Source: DMER64 sp964600385
Lineage (GTDB): Bacteria; Bacteroidota; Bacteroidia; Bacteroidales; UBA932
NCBI GenBank assembly: GCA_964600385.1
Contig: CAZRJC010000001.1
Location: forward strand, 186,001-250,000
DNA length: 64,000 nucleotides
Reading direction: 5' to 3'
The number at the start of each line of letters is the position of its first letter. The first letter of the stretch is position 1. Below are positions 52,492 through 61,977 of the stretch, one piece after another. The translations under genes and the position numbers were made by a program. The notes under the pieces were generated by a model. It had not been told where the DNA came from and did no database searches. It saw only the letters and a list, made by a program, of their open reading frames with translations.

Positions 52492-55419
52492 TTAGTATCC
52501 GAAGATCTCTTTTTGCGAGAGTATTGTCACCTTGCCGTACTTTTCAAGTTCCTTCTTGTCTAAAGCCTTGATATCGCTTAGAATACAATAATTATGCCTG
52601 CGACCTTTGATCCATTGCTCCTGGAAAGCAACCAGGTCCTGAAGGGTCATATTTTGTACTCCTTCATACAGGGTTTTGCGGGTATCTTCCCATACATCTT
52701 TGTATTTAGCCTGCCTGTAGTAGTTCAAAAGGGAACGACCGGTAACGCGTTGGGTACGTAAGCCGGATATCAGACCATCCTTGGTAAGGTTGAATGATTT
52801 CTCAGACTGGGGCATGTTGTTTATTATATCGTGAAAAGCCTCCATCGCCTGAGCCATCTTGTCGTTTTGTGTAGCAATAAAACTGCTGAAAACATAAGGG
52901 AAATCCGCTCCCCTGCGTTCCGGCTCCTGGTAACTTGCACTGGCACTGTAAGCCAAACCTCTGGCCTCGCGCATTTCCTGGAATACTATCGCGTTCATTG
53001 AAGATCCAAAATATTCATTGTACATTTTGGCCGTAACATAGGGGACTTTATCATATGTCTCGCCGGGTAATACGGAATATGAGGAATAGTACATCTGATT
53101 GGCGTCGTATTGTGCCAGGTAGACAGTGTTATCCTCTGTATATCTGAGTTTATAATACTGTTTTTCAGGCAGGGGCAATAATTCCTGCGCCATAGGAAAC
53201 AGTTTCCCGACAGAAGCACTTACCTGAGCCATTTCAGCAGGACCGTAATAATATACATCCAGGTTGTATTTGAGCAGGTCATTCACTTTATCTGTCAGCA
53301 CCTTAGGATTCATGGAATTAAGTTCTTTCTCTGACAGAATGTTTGTCGTTATGTTAAGCGGTCCGTAGAGCGTATAGTTAACCAAACGCTGGAAGTTCGT
53401 CCGCTGATCTGCCTTTGCATCGACACGGCTCTTAAGCATATCGGTTACAAGAGACCGGTATACGTTCTCATCGGGAAGAGCATCTTTCATAAGCTTTCCA
53501 AGAAGTTCCATGGCCGGGTCCATATTTTCACTTAAGCCGGAAAGTGTAACCGTACATGAATTGGCATTTACCGATGCGCTGAAAGAACATGCCAGCTGAT
53601 AGAAAGCTTTCTGAATATCTTCTGCTTTCATATCGGACGTGCCCAGGTATTCAAGATAGCTGAAAGCCAGGGGAAGGGCCTTGTCGTTCAGGCTTCCGGT
53701 TTCATAAACAAACTGAAGAGTGAAAAGATCGTTCATTTTGTTAGGAACATAAACCAGCGAGGCACCTTCTTTTATGGCCGTTTTGGCAAAATCCTTCTCA
53801 AAATCGACAAATACCGGCTCTATGGGTTTAACTTCAGCAGCAAGAATCTCTTTCAGGAAGGCAGAAGAGGTATCCCTGTTGGTGAAAATGGGTGTGATTT
53901 CCGGTTTCTCAATTTTTTTGTAGGTAGTGTCTACACCCTGTTTTTTATAGATGGCAACGAAGTTGTTATCATTAAAATATTTATTTGCGAATGTCACAAG
54001 ATCTTCCTTGGTTACTACAGCCATGCGGTCCATATATTTGACCTGCCTGTCCCAGGGGACATCGTTTATGTAAGCCCTTACAAACTGATTTGCCCGGCCC
54101 CGGTTACTCTCGAGCTGGCGCATGAAATTCAGTTTATAGTTATTCACAATAGCCTTAAGTAACGATTCATCAAATTCTCCGTTTCTGAGCTTGGCTACAG
54201 AAGCCAGCAGCAATTCTTTTACCTGGTCAAGAGACTGTCCTTCTTTTGGATTTCCCTGTAACACAAGAGCACTTCTGTCGGCCAGAGTATAAGGCATGGC
54301 TGCTGCGCCCAGTATTTTTTGTTGCTGTATAAGATCAAGATCTATAATACCGGCTTTACCGTTGTTCAATACCTGACCCAATACCGTGAACAACACATCT
54401 TCGTCTGATAATACATGAGGTCCGTGCCAGGCCAGGGTTAAATATTCAGATTCAAGACCTGTTACTTCCAGCATGACAGGTTCGGTTATGGGAGCCGATT
54501 CGGTGGGAGTACGAAGAGGCAGATCCTTATTAGGTTCCCATGACCCGAAGTGCTTGTCAATGACAGCAATCATTTCGTCGGGATTGAAATCGCCGGAAAG
54601 ACATATGGCTATGTTGTTGGGAACATAATATGTTTTGTAATAGTTTTTTATGTTGGTAATGGATGGATTTTTCAGGTGGTCCTGTTTACCAATCACCGTC
54701 TGTTGTCCGTAAGGATGATCGGGGAAAAGGGTTGCCATAAGTTTATCAATCACTTTTTCACTGTCCATCACGGAATACATGTTCATTTCTTCATATACGG
54801 TCTCGAGTTCCGTATGAAAACCCCTTATCACGTTATGAGCAAAACGGTCTGCCTGGATTCTAGCCCAGCTCTCTATCTGGTTGGAGGGGATATCCTCTGT
54901 GTAAACCGTCTCGTCGTAACTGGTCCAGGCATTGGTACCCGAGGCGCCTATACCGGACATGAGCTTATCGTACTCGTTGGGTATGGACAAACGCGAAGCT
55001 TCCAGGGAAATACTGTCTATCTGCCTGTATAAGGCTTTACGTTCCTGTGGATCAGTAGTATTCCTGTAGACTTCGAACAACTCTTCTATCTGGTCCAGCA
55101 TGGGTTGTTCAAGCACATAATTCTGAGTACCGAAACTTTGAGTACCTTTGAACATTAAATGCTCAAAGTAGTGAGCCAGGCCCGTCGTTTCCGACGGATC
55201 GTTCTTTGACCCTACGTGAACAGCCACAAAGGTTTGAATACGTGGCGCCTCGGGGTTAACGGTCATATAGACCTTAAGACCGTTATCCAGTGTATAGATA
55301 CGGGCATTCATAGGATCATCCGGCACCGTTTCAAACGAGTAACGGGGGCCGCAGGAAGTCAGTACACTTATAGAAATAAGTGACAAAACGGCAGCATTGA
55401 TTAAATTTTTACGTGACAT
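52492..55419 (-). CDS. M16 (insulinase/pitrilysin) family zinc metallopeptidase, lipoprotein
   Basis: 975 aa from the ATG at 55419, chosen because it starts a lipoprotein signal (LSLISISVLTSC). The inverted zinc motif HxxEH is at 83-87 (HYFEH in GLAHYFEHLMFKGTQSFG), and the distal Glu lies in ELETVYEEMN. Two M16 halves are seen: the active N-half, and a C-half with an inactive core. Likely degrades peptides in the periplasm or at the outer membrane. A start at 55434 is possible but less likely. Confidence 0.94.
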   Translation of the reverse strand: MSRKNLINAAVLSLISISVLTSCGPRYSFETVPDDPMNARIYTLDNGLKVYMTVNPEAPRIQTFVAVHVGSKNDPSETTGLAHYFEHLMFKGTQSFGTQNYVLEQPMLDQIEELFEVYRNTTDPQERKALYRQIDSISLEASRLSIPNEYDKLMSGIGASGTNAWTSYDETVYTEDIPSNQIESWARIQADRFAHNVIRGFHTELETVYEEMNMYSVMDSEKVIDKLMATLFPDHPYGQQTVIGKQDHLKNPSITNIKNYYKTYYVPNNIAICLSGDFNPDEMIAVIDKHFGSWEPNKDLPLRTPTESAPITEPVMLEVTGLESEYLTLAWHGPHVLSDEDVLFTVLGQVLNNGKAGIIDLDLIQQQKILGAAAMPYTLADRSALVLQGNPKEGQSLDQVKELLLASVAKLRNGEFDESLLKAIVNNYKLNFMRQLESNRGRANQFVRAYINDVPWDRQVKYMDRMAVVTKEDLVTFANKYFNDNNFVAIYKKQGVDTTYKKIEKPEITPIFTNRDTSSAFLKEILAAEVKPIEPVFVDFEKDFAKTAIKEGASLVYVPNKMNDLFTLQFVYETGSLNDKALPLAFSYLEYLGTSDMKAEDIQKAFYQLACSFSASVNANSCTVTLSGLSENMDPAMELLGKLMKDALPDENVYRSLVTDMLKSRVDAKADQRTNFQRLVNYTLYGPLNITTNILSEKELNSMNPKVLTDKVNDLLKYNLDVYYYGPAEMAQVSASVGKLFPMAQELLPLPEKQYYKLRYTEDNTVYLAQYDANQMYYSSYSVLPGETYDKVPYVTAKMYNEYFGSSMNAIVFQEMREARGLAYSASASYQEPERRGADFPYVFSSFIATQNDKMAQAMEAFHDIINNMPQSEKSFNLTKDGLISGLRTQRVTGRSLLNYYRQAKYKDVWEDTRKTLYEGVQNMTLQDLVAFQEQWIKGRRHNYCILSDIKALDKKELEKYGKVTILSQKEIFGY

Positions 55420-55475
55420 AGAAGATATGATCAATAGGTTAATTACGTAAAGTTACAAATAAATGGAAACGGCAC

Positions 55476-55483
55476 TAAATTTG
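55476..55483 (+). promoter_or_regulatory. -7 promoter box for the YugP-like gene
   Basis: TAAATTTG, 30 nt before the ATG at 55514. It excludes the in-frame ATG at 55463. Confidence 0.55.
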
Positions 55484-55513
55484 TGCTTTTTTCAGCATCA
55501 AAATAATAAACAT

Positions 55514-56209
55514 ATGGAACAGGCAAACCCCGTATCACTCTATTGGATTATCTTTTTTGGAACTGCATTGCTCAGTTGGCTGGTTCAGGCCCTGCTTCAG
55601 AGTAAGTTCAAAAAATACAGTAAAATACGCATATCTTCCGGTCTTACCGGAGCTGAAGTAGCCAGGAAAATGCTTATGGAAAACAACATAACAGATGTTG
55701 TCGTTTCTTCTACAAGGGGGATTCTTTCTGATCACTATAACCCCGCCACACGTACGGTTAATCTGAGTGAAAGCGTATACTCCGGAAACAGTATCATGGC
55801 TGCTGCCGTTGCCGCTCATGAATGCGGACACGCCTTGCAACATGCAAACGGTTATGTTCCGCTTAAGATGCGTTCCGCGCTGGTTCCCATGGTCAATTTT
55901 GCGTCCCAATGGGTCATTTGGCTGATTCTGGGTGGCATGTTACTTATTAATGTATTCCCCCATCTGATGCTTTTTGGGATCATACTCTTTGCACTGACCA
56001 CTCTTTTCAGCATTATTACCCTTCCCGTTGAAATCAATGCCAGCCGCAGGGCTCTTGCCTGGCTAAGCCAGTCGGGAATAACTCATTATGAAACTTATCC
56101 CATGGCTCAGGACGCCCTGAAAACTGCCGCCTACACCTACGTTGTGGCAGCCATCAGCTCCCTGGCGACTCTATTCTACTATATCACCCTTTTCTCCAGG
56201 AGAAACTAA
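55514..56209 (+). CDS. YugP-like membrane zinc metallopeptidase
   Basis: 231 aa from the ATG at 55514. An N-terminal helix, then the zinc motif HECGH in AAVAAHECGHALQHANGY, then three further hydrophobic helices. Matches the Zn_peptidase_2 (YugP) family, whose substrates are unknown. SSGLTGAEVARKML and LSESVYSGNSIMAAAVAAHE are typical. It precedes the Ca2+ ATPase gene by 21 nt, so they are probably co-transcribed. Confidence 0.9.
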   Translation: MEQANPVSLYWIIFFGTALLSWLVQALLQSKFKKYSKIRISSGLTGAEVARKMLMENNITDVVVSSTRGILSDHYNPATRTVNLSESVYSGNSIMAAAVAAHECGHALQHANGYVPLKMRSALVPMVNFASQWVIWLILGGMLLINVFPHLMLFGIILFALTTLFSIITLPVEINASRRALAWLSQSGITHYETYPMAQDALKTAAYTYVVAAISSLATLFYYITLFSRRN

Positions 56210-56230
56210 CCTAATAACACCATACCGACG

Positions 56231-58780
56231 TTGATACCAGGATTAACCTCACAGGAAGTTCTTGAAAGAAGAGCCAGATTCGGCTATAACAAAATTGAAT
56301 TTGCCAGGAAGCGCACGTTGCTTCAAATGTTTTTCTCTCAGTTTAAGAATTTCATGATTCTTATCCTGATAATTGCCGCCATCATTTCGGGTGTACTTGG
56401 AATGTACAACCACGAAGGTTTGCTCGACACCTTTGTCATTCTGGGGATTGTCCTGCTGAATGCCGTAATTGGTACGGTTCAGGAAAAAAAGGCCCAATCT
56501 TCGCTGGAAGCGCTCAAAAAACTTAGTGCCCCCAAATGCAAAGTATACAGGGACGGAAAATTACAGACGATACCGGCCGAGGAATTGGTCCCCGGCGATA
56601 CGGTAGTCATAGAGACCGGAGATTTTGTGCCGGCCGACATAAAACTTACTCAAACCGTCAACCTTAAAATACAGGAGGCTGCGCTTACGGGAGAATCGGT
56701 CCCCGTCGAAAAAAGTACCGTTCCGGTAACCGGAGAAAATATTCCAATCGGGGACCGTACCGACATGGCCTTCTCAAGCGGTATTGTAACCTATGGCAGG
56801 GGAACAGGCATAGTCGCAGCCACCGGGATGCATACAGAAGTGGGCAAAATAGCCGGGATGCTTCAGAATACCGGGGATACCCAAACGCCCATGAGCAAAC
56901 GGCTGGAACAATTGGGTAAAGTAATGGGATATGCCGTCATAGGTATTTGCACCGTGATCCTTGTTGTGGGCCTTATTTACGGAAATTCCTGGATAAGCAT
57001 GCTTATGACGGCCATCAGTCTGGCCGTGGCCGCCATCCCCGAAGGTTTGCCCGCCATATCAACCGTTGTGCTGGCAATTGGCGTACAGCGCATGGTCAAA
57101 AGAAATGCCATCATCCGCACCCTTCCGTCCGTCGAAACGCTCGGCAGTGCCACTGTTATCTGTTCCGACAAAACAGGAACTCTGACTCAGAATAAAATGA
57201 CGGTTACCGAGTCATACAGCTTTGACGGAGCACAGGAAGAAGAACTGCTGACTACCGCCGTATTGTGTTCAGACGCCAAACTCACTCCGGAAGGCTCTAT
57301 TGGCGACCCCACTGAAACCGCATTGCTCGATAAAGGCATCCTGCTTGGTCTGGATAAAAACGTCCTTGAAGAAAAACACGCGCGTGTATTTGAAATTCCC
57401 TTTGACTCGGAACGAAAACTGATGTCCACTGTTAACACATGGAACGGGACATTCCGTGTAAACACCAAAGGCGGGCTGGACGAACTGCTTGCCTGCTGTA
57501 CCACAATCAGACAGGGAGACAAAGAGGTTCCGCTTACCCGGGAAATCCGTGAAAACCTGCTGGAACAAAACCTTATGATGGCCCAAAAAGCCTTGCGAGT
57601 ACTGGCCATCGGGTATAAATTCGTGAACAAGGTTCCGGAATCGGGATCAAACGTGGAAGAGTCGCTCACTTTTCTGGGCATGGTGGGAATGATAGATCCG
57701 GCCAGGCCCGAAGCCAGAGAGGCTGTTAGCAAGTGTCTGACGGCCGGTATAAGGCCCGTCATGATCACAGGGGACCACAAGGCAACGGCACGCGCCATAG
57801 CCGATGACATAGGCATTACCCAAAGAGGTCAGAAAGTGATTACCGGAGCCGAACTCCAGGCAATGGATGATGACCGTCTTTTTGAAATCATACCCGAGGT
57901 GTCTGTATTCGCACGCGTATCACCTGAGCATAAAGTGCGTATTGTAAGCGCCTTGCAGCGACACGGGGAAGTCGTGGCCATGACGGGCGACGGTGTTAAT
58001 GATGCTCCGGCACTTAAGAAAGCCGATATCGGGGCCGCCATGGGAATTGTGGGAACCGATGTGGCCAAAGATGCAGCCGATGTCATTCTGACGGATGATA
58101 ATTTCGCCACCATTGTAGCTTCGGTGGAAGAAGGACGCCGCATATATGACAATATCCTTAAAGCCATACAATTCCTTTTATCTACCAACGTTGGCGAGAT
58201 CATTCTTCTGTTTATCACCTCGCTGCTGAATCTGGGCATTCCCCTGCTGCCCATACACATTCTCTGGGTAAACCTGGTTACCGACAGTCTTCCGGCACTG
58301 GCCCTGAGCATGGACCCGGCCGAGAAGGACATCATGAGGAGAAAACCCAGAAGCACCCGTACGGGTATCTTCACAAAAGGTATGGTATGGCGTATCTGTT
58401 ACCAGGGATTAATGTTCGGTCTGGTATCGATTTTTGCTTATCTGATAGGATTCAGGGACGGCGGCGAAAGCATGGGTCAGACCATGACATTTGTCACGCT
58501 CATTACCGTTCAGCTGCTTCACGTGCGCAACCTGCATTCAAACAGGATTTCATTCTTCCGTACTCCGTTGAATCACAACCTCTATCTGCTGGGTGCAATC
58601 GTTATTTCACTCATCATGATGCTGGCTGTTGTATTGATTACTCCCATCAGGGAAGCTTTCCGCTTTGTTCCGCTCGATTCGGTACACTGGTACATTGCCG
58701 TTGGTCTGGCTTGCATACCCATGATTGTGGTTGAAATCATGAAACTGTTTGGCTGGAACGCTTCTAAAGACGAATACTAA
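56231..58780 (+). CDS. Calcium-translocating P-type ATPase (PMCA/SERCA type)
   Basis: 849 aa P2A/B ATPase. Phosphorylated Asp313 in CSDKTGTLTQNKM; actuator loop LTGESVPVEKS; hinge TGDGVNDAPALKKADIGAAM. Cation-binding helices have the M4 motif PEGLPA and the M6 motif NLVTDSLPALALSMDP, as in Ca2+ pumps, though Mn2+ or Na+ cannot be ruled out. The start codon must be TTG at 56231: an in-frame TAA lies just upstream and the next Met is inside the first helix. It exports Ca2+ from the cytoplasm. Confidence 0.93.
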   Translation: MIPGLTSQEVLERRARFGYNKIEFARKRTLLQMFFSQFKNFMILILIIAAIISGVLGMYNHEGLLDTFVILGIVLLNAVIGTVQEKKAQSSLEALKKLSAPKCKVYRDGKLQTIPAEELVPGDTVVIETGDFVPADIKLTQTVNLKIQEAALTGESVPVEKSTVPVTGENIPIGDRTDMAFSSGIVTYGRGTGIVAATGMHTEVGKIAGMLQNTGDTQTPMSKRLEQLGKVMGYAVIGICTVILVVGLIYGNSWISMLMTAISLAVAAIPEGLPAISTVVLAIGVQRMVKRNAIIRTLPSVETLGSATVICSDKTGTLTQNKMTVTESYSFDGAQEEELLTTAVLCSDAKLTPEGSIGDPTETALLDKGILLGLDKNVLEEKHARVFEIPFDSERKLMSTVNTWNGTFRVNTKGGLDELLACCTTIRQGDKEVPLTREIRENLLEQNLMMAQKALRVLAIGYKFVNKVPESGSNVEESLTFLGMVGMIDPARPEAREAVSKCLTAGIRPVMITGDHKATARAIADDIGITQRGQKVITGAELQAMDDDRLFEIIPEVSVFARVSPEHKVRIVSALQRHGEVVAMTGDGVNDAPALKKADIGAAMGIVGTDVAKDAADVILTDDNFATIVASVEEGRRIYDNILKAIQFLLSTNVGEIILLFITSLLNLGIPLLPIHILWVNLVTDSLPALALSMDPAEKDIMRRKPRSTRTGIFTKGMVWRICYQGLMFGLVSIFAYLIGFRDGGESMGQTMTFVTLITVQLLHVRNLHSNRISFFRTPLNHNLYLLGAIVISLIMMLAVVLITPIREAFRFVPLDSVHWYIAVGLACIPMIVVEIMKLFGWNASKDEY

Positions 58781-58787
58781 TTTTTAC

Positions 58788-58795
58788 TATATTTG
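58788..58795 (+). promoter_or_regulatory. -7 promoter box for kdgK-eda
   Basis: TATATTTG, 23 nt before the kdgK ATG. Confidence 0.58.
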
Positions 58796-58818
58796 TGTTC
58801 ATTTGAATACAGATTTTT

Positions 58819-59859
58819 ATGGGTAAAATCGTCACTTTCGGAGAGATTATGCTCCGGCTGGCTACTCCGGATAACCTAAGGTTTGTCCAGACGAAAGAAT
58901 TCACGGCTACATTTGGAGGTGGCGAGGCCAATGTTGCGGTTTCGCTGGCCAATTACGGCCTGGAAACAGAATTCGTCACGCGCCTTCCAAAAAACGACAT
59001 AGCCGACACTTGTATCCGTGAATTAAGAAAATACGGAGTAGGCACCCGGCACATTCAGTACGGGGGCGACCGCATGGGAATCTACTTTCTGGAGACGGGG
59101 GCTGTCGCCCGGCCAAGCAAGGTAATATATGATCGTACGGGATCTTCAATAGCTGACATCCATCCCGGTATGATCGACTGGAAAAGTGTACTGAGCGATG
59201 CCAGCTGGTTCCATTGGACCGGAATAACGCCCGCCCTGAGTCAGGGTGCTGCCGATGCATGCCTGGAAGCGGTGACCACTGCCAATAAAATGGGTGTAAC
59301 TGTTTCGTGTGATCTGAACTTCAGAAAGAACCTGTGGAAATATGGAAAAACCGCCGCAGAGGTCATGCCTGCCCTTGTCGAAAAATGCGATATTATCCTG
59401 GGAAACGAGGAAGATGCAGAAAAAGTATTCGGGATCAAACCCCGGGGATTTGAAGTTACGGCAACAAAGGGGCATGTAGACGCGGAGGAATTCCTTAGCG
59501 TATGCCGTCAGTTGAATGAGCGATTCCCCCGTGCAAAAAAGATTATCATTACCCTCAGGGGTTCTGTTAATGCCAATCATAACACCTGGGGTGGCATACT
59601 CTGGGATGGCCGGACGCTGCACCGGTCGCCCGTATACGACATCACCCATATTGTTGACCGTGTGGGCGGAGGGGATTCTTTCATGGGAGGACTTATTTAC
59701 GGACTCCTGACCTACCCGGGAAATGATCTGAAAGCGCTTGAATTCGCCACCGCTGCCTCGTGTCTCAAACATACTGTTTACGGAGATTTTAACCTGGTTA
59801 CCGTTGCAGAGGTTGAAACCCTCATGAAGGGTGATGCCTCGGGAAGGGTTAGCAGATAA
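58819..59859 (+). CDS. kdgK: 2-dehydro-3-deoxygluconokinase
   Basis: 346 aa PfkB-family kinase. Phosphorylates 2-keto-3-deoxygluconate (KDG) to KDPG. FGEIMLRLATPDNLRFVQT and FGGGEANVAVSLANYGLETE match KDG kinases; the anion-hole/catalytic block is VDRVGGGDSFMGGLIYGLL. The next gene, 12 nt downstream, is KDPG aldolase, which fixes the function. Confidence 0.95.
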   Translation: MGKIVTFGEIMLRLATPDNLRFVQTKEFTATFGGGEANVAVSLANYGLETEFVTRLPKNDIADTCIRELRKYGVGTRHIQYGGDRMGIYFLETGAVARPSKVIYDRTGSSIADIHPGMIDWKSVLSDASWFHWTGITPALSQGAADACLEAVTTANKMGVTVSCDLNFRKNLWKYGKTAAEVMPALVEKCDIILGNEEDAEKVFGIKPRGFEVTATKGHVDAEEFLSVCRQLNERFPRAKKIIITLRGSVNANHNTWGGILWDGRTLHRSPVYDITHIVDRVGGGDSFMGGLIYGLLTYPGNDLKALEFATAASCLKHTVYGDFNLVTVAEVETLMKGDASGRVSR

Positions 59860-59871
59860 ACACAAACCATT

Positions 59872-60570
59872 ATGGCCAGATTTTCAAAATTGGAAGTTCT
59901 TTCTGTGATTAAGAACACCGGCATGGTACCGGTTTTTTACCATAAAGATGCTGCAACCGCCAAACAGGTTCTCAGAGCATGCTACGAAGGCGGAGTGAGA
60001 GCCTTTGAATTCACCAACAGGGGTGATTTTGCCCATGAGATATTTGCTGAACTGGAAAAATATGCGGCACTGGAACTTCCGGGCCTTATTATGGGTGCCG
60101 GATCCATAGTGGATGAAGGAACGGCTGCGCTCTACATTCAGTCCGGAGCTAATTTCATAGTAGGCCCCCTTTTTAATCTGCGTGTGGCCCAAACGTGCAA
60201 CCGCCGGCTGATCCCCTATACACCCGGTTGCGGTTCCGTAACCGAGATAGGTACGGCGCAGGAAGCCGGATGCGACCTGTGTAAAATATTTCCTGCCGGT
60301 AACGTGGGTGGTCCCTCGTTTGTGAAAAGCATGATGGCCCCCATGCCCTGGAGCATGCTAATGGTAACGGGCAGCGTGGAGCCCACACGGGAAAATCTTT
60401 CAGGATGGATAAAGGCCGGGGTAACCTGCGTCGGCATGGGATCCCGGCTTTTTCCACAAAAAACCGTCGAGGCGGGAGATTGGGAAACTATAACTCTTCA
60501 ATGCAAAAACGCATTATCCATCATCAGGGAAGAACGATCTTCCTGTAACGGGGTACAAGGCTTTTCATAA
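59872..60570 (+). CDS. eda: KDPG aldolase
   Basis: 232 aa class I aldolase splitting KDPG into pyruvate and glyceraldehyde-3-P. Schiff-base Lys in CDLCKIFPAGNVGG, the phosphate-binding end WIKAGVTCVGMGSRLF, and GAGSIVDEGTAALYIQSGANF are diagnostic. It follows kdgK by 12 nt. Its last 47 nt overlap the end of the convergent exuT gene. Confidence 0.95.
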   Translation: MARFSKLEVLSVIKNTGMVPVFYHKDAATAKQVLRACYEGGVRAFEFTNRGDFAHEIFAELEKYAALELPGLIMGAGSIVDEGTAALYIQSGANFIVGPLFNLRVAQTCNRRLIPYTPGCGSVTEIGTAQEAGCDLCKIFPAGNVGGPSFVKSMMAPMPWSMLMVTGSVEPTRENLSGWIKAGVTCVGMGSRLFPQKTVEAGDWETITLQCKNALSIIREERSSCNGVQGFS

Positions 60571-61966
60571 TAATCCAGCCAATAAGGTATGAGACGGAAC
60601 AAACGCAGAAGATGATGAAATAGCCCGAGGCCTCCCCTTCGAATCCCATGAATTTCATATTGGTACGTCCGGCATAATCGAACAGCTGGCCCGATCCCCT
60701 GTTGATGATGAAAGAAGCGATTCCACCCGCCATACCGCCTATACCTGTGATGGTGGCAATGGCACTTTTTGGGAACATATCGCCAATGGTCGAGAACAGG
60801 TTGGCAGACCATGCCTGGTGGGCTGCCCCCGCAATACCAATGATTATAACGGGAATCCAGTATGAATAACGTCCCAGTGGCTGGGCGAACATGGTCAGGA
60901 GCGGAAAGAATGCGAAAATGAGCATGGCCCGCATGCGTCCGGCATAAGGCTGCATGCCTTTCTTATCTACAAAGAAGGTGGGAAGCCAGCCTCCCACGAT
61001 TGACAATAGTGTAATGGCGTAGAGCACAAAAATGAGCGCCTGTGCCGTAGGATTATCCGAAGGCAGCCCGTATACCGAACTCAGATAGGCCGGAGTCCAG
61101 AACAGGAAGAACCACCAGACACCGTCGGTCATGAATTTACCGGCAGCAAAGGCCCAGGTCTGTTTGTATGTGAAACATTTCCAGAAAGGTATTTTCTGTT
61201 GCGAATGTGCCGTTTTGCCCTCCGATGAAACATCTTCGCCATCCTGCTGGATATAGGCGAGTTCAGCCGCATTCAATTTGGGATGAACGTGTGGTTTTTT
61301 ATAAATGAACACCCAGAATCCCATCCAGAGGAATCCCAGGGCCCCTATGATGATAAATGCGGCTTCCCAACCGAATTTCGAAGCAATTGCCGGAATGGTT
61401 ACAGGTGCCACTAAAGCCCCCACAGTGGCTCCAGCATTAAAAATACTGGTGGAGAAAGCCCGGTCCTTTTTAGGGAAAAACTCTGCCGTTGCCTTTATGG
61501 CTGCGGGAAAGTTTCCCGCCTCGCCCAGCGCTAGAACACTTCGGGCAACCATAAAGAGCGAGATACTTATAAAGGTGATTTTTGCCACCAGGTCCACTCC
61601 CTCGGCAGCACGTAAAGCAGCCGCGCTGTCCAGTCCCACCCATGCCTCGGTGGCCACTCCGCACAATGCATGCAAACAGGCTCCTACAGACCATATGCCT
61701 ATGGCCCACAGATACCCTTTCTTTGTATCCAGGCGGTCTACAATACGGCCGGCAAAAAGCATGCACACGGCATACATGATGGAAAACAATGCGGTTATAT
61801 TTCCATAATGTACATTGGTCCAATGAAACTCAGGTGCTATGAAATCTTTCCATGTAAGTGACAGTACTTGTCTGTCCAGGTAATTTACAGTGGTGGCAAA
61901 AAACAGCATGGAACAAATTATCCATCTGTAATTTGTCATTTTTCCCCTGGGGCTTTCTAAACTCAT
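60524..61966 (-). CDS. exuT: Hexuronate transporter (MFS)
   Basis: 480 aa, 12 hydrophobic helices. Opens NYRWIICSMLFFATTVNYLD and contains FPAAIKATAEFFPKKDRAFS and NAGATVGALVAP, as in the anion:cation symporter branch of MFS to which ExuT belongs. It follows uxaC by 11 nt, which favours glucuronate/galacturonate uptake. Confidence 0.9.
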   Translation of the reverse strand: MSLESPRGKMTNYRWIICSMLFFATTVNYLDRQVLSLTWKDFIAPEFHWTNVHYGNITALFSIMYAVCMLFAGRIVDRLDTKKGYLWAIGIWSVGACLHALCGVATEAWVGLDSAAALRAAEGVDLVAKITFISISLFMVARSVLALGEAGNFPAAIKATAEFFPKKDRAFSTSIFNAGATVGALVAPVTIPAIASKFGWEAAFIIIGALGFLWMGFWVFIYKKPHVHPKLNAAELAYIQQDGEDVSSEGKTAHSQQKIPFWKCFTYKQTWAFAAGKFMTDGVWWFFLFWTPAYLSSVYGLPSDNPTAQALIFVLYAITLLSIVGGWLPTFFVDKKGMQPYAGRMRAMLIFAFFPLLTMFAQPLGRYSYWIPVIIIGIAGAAHQAWSANLFSTIGDMFPKSAIATITGIGGMAGGIASFIINRGSGQLFDYAGRTNMKFMGFEGEASGYFIIFCVCSVSYLIGWIIMKSLVPRYRKIVLP

Positions 61967-61977
61967 TTCCTGTTATA

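Noticed and set aside
52413..52503. Lys/Glu-rich open frame after the M16 stop codon, reading KKYVEEKTRLIDEKGG
   Set aside because: It looks coding-like, but the frame has no start codon, is closed by a TGA just upstream, and M16 relatives end at a similar FGY C-terminus. It is more likely purine-rich trailer sequence than a frameshift.
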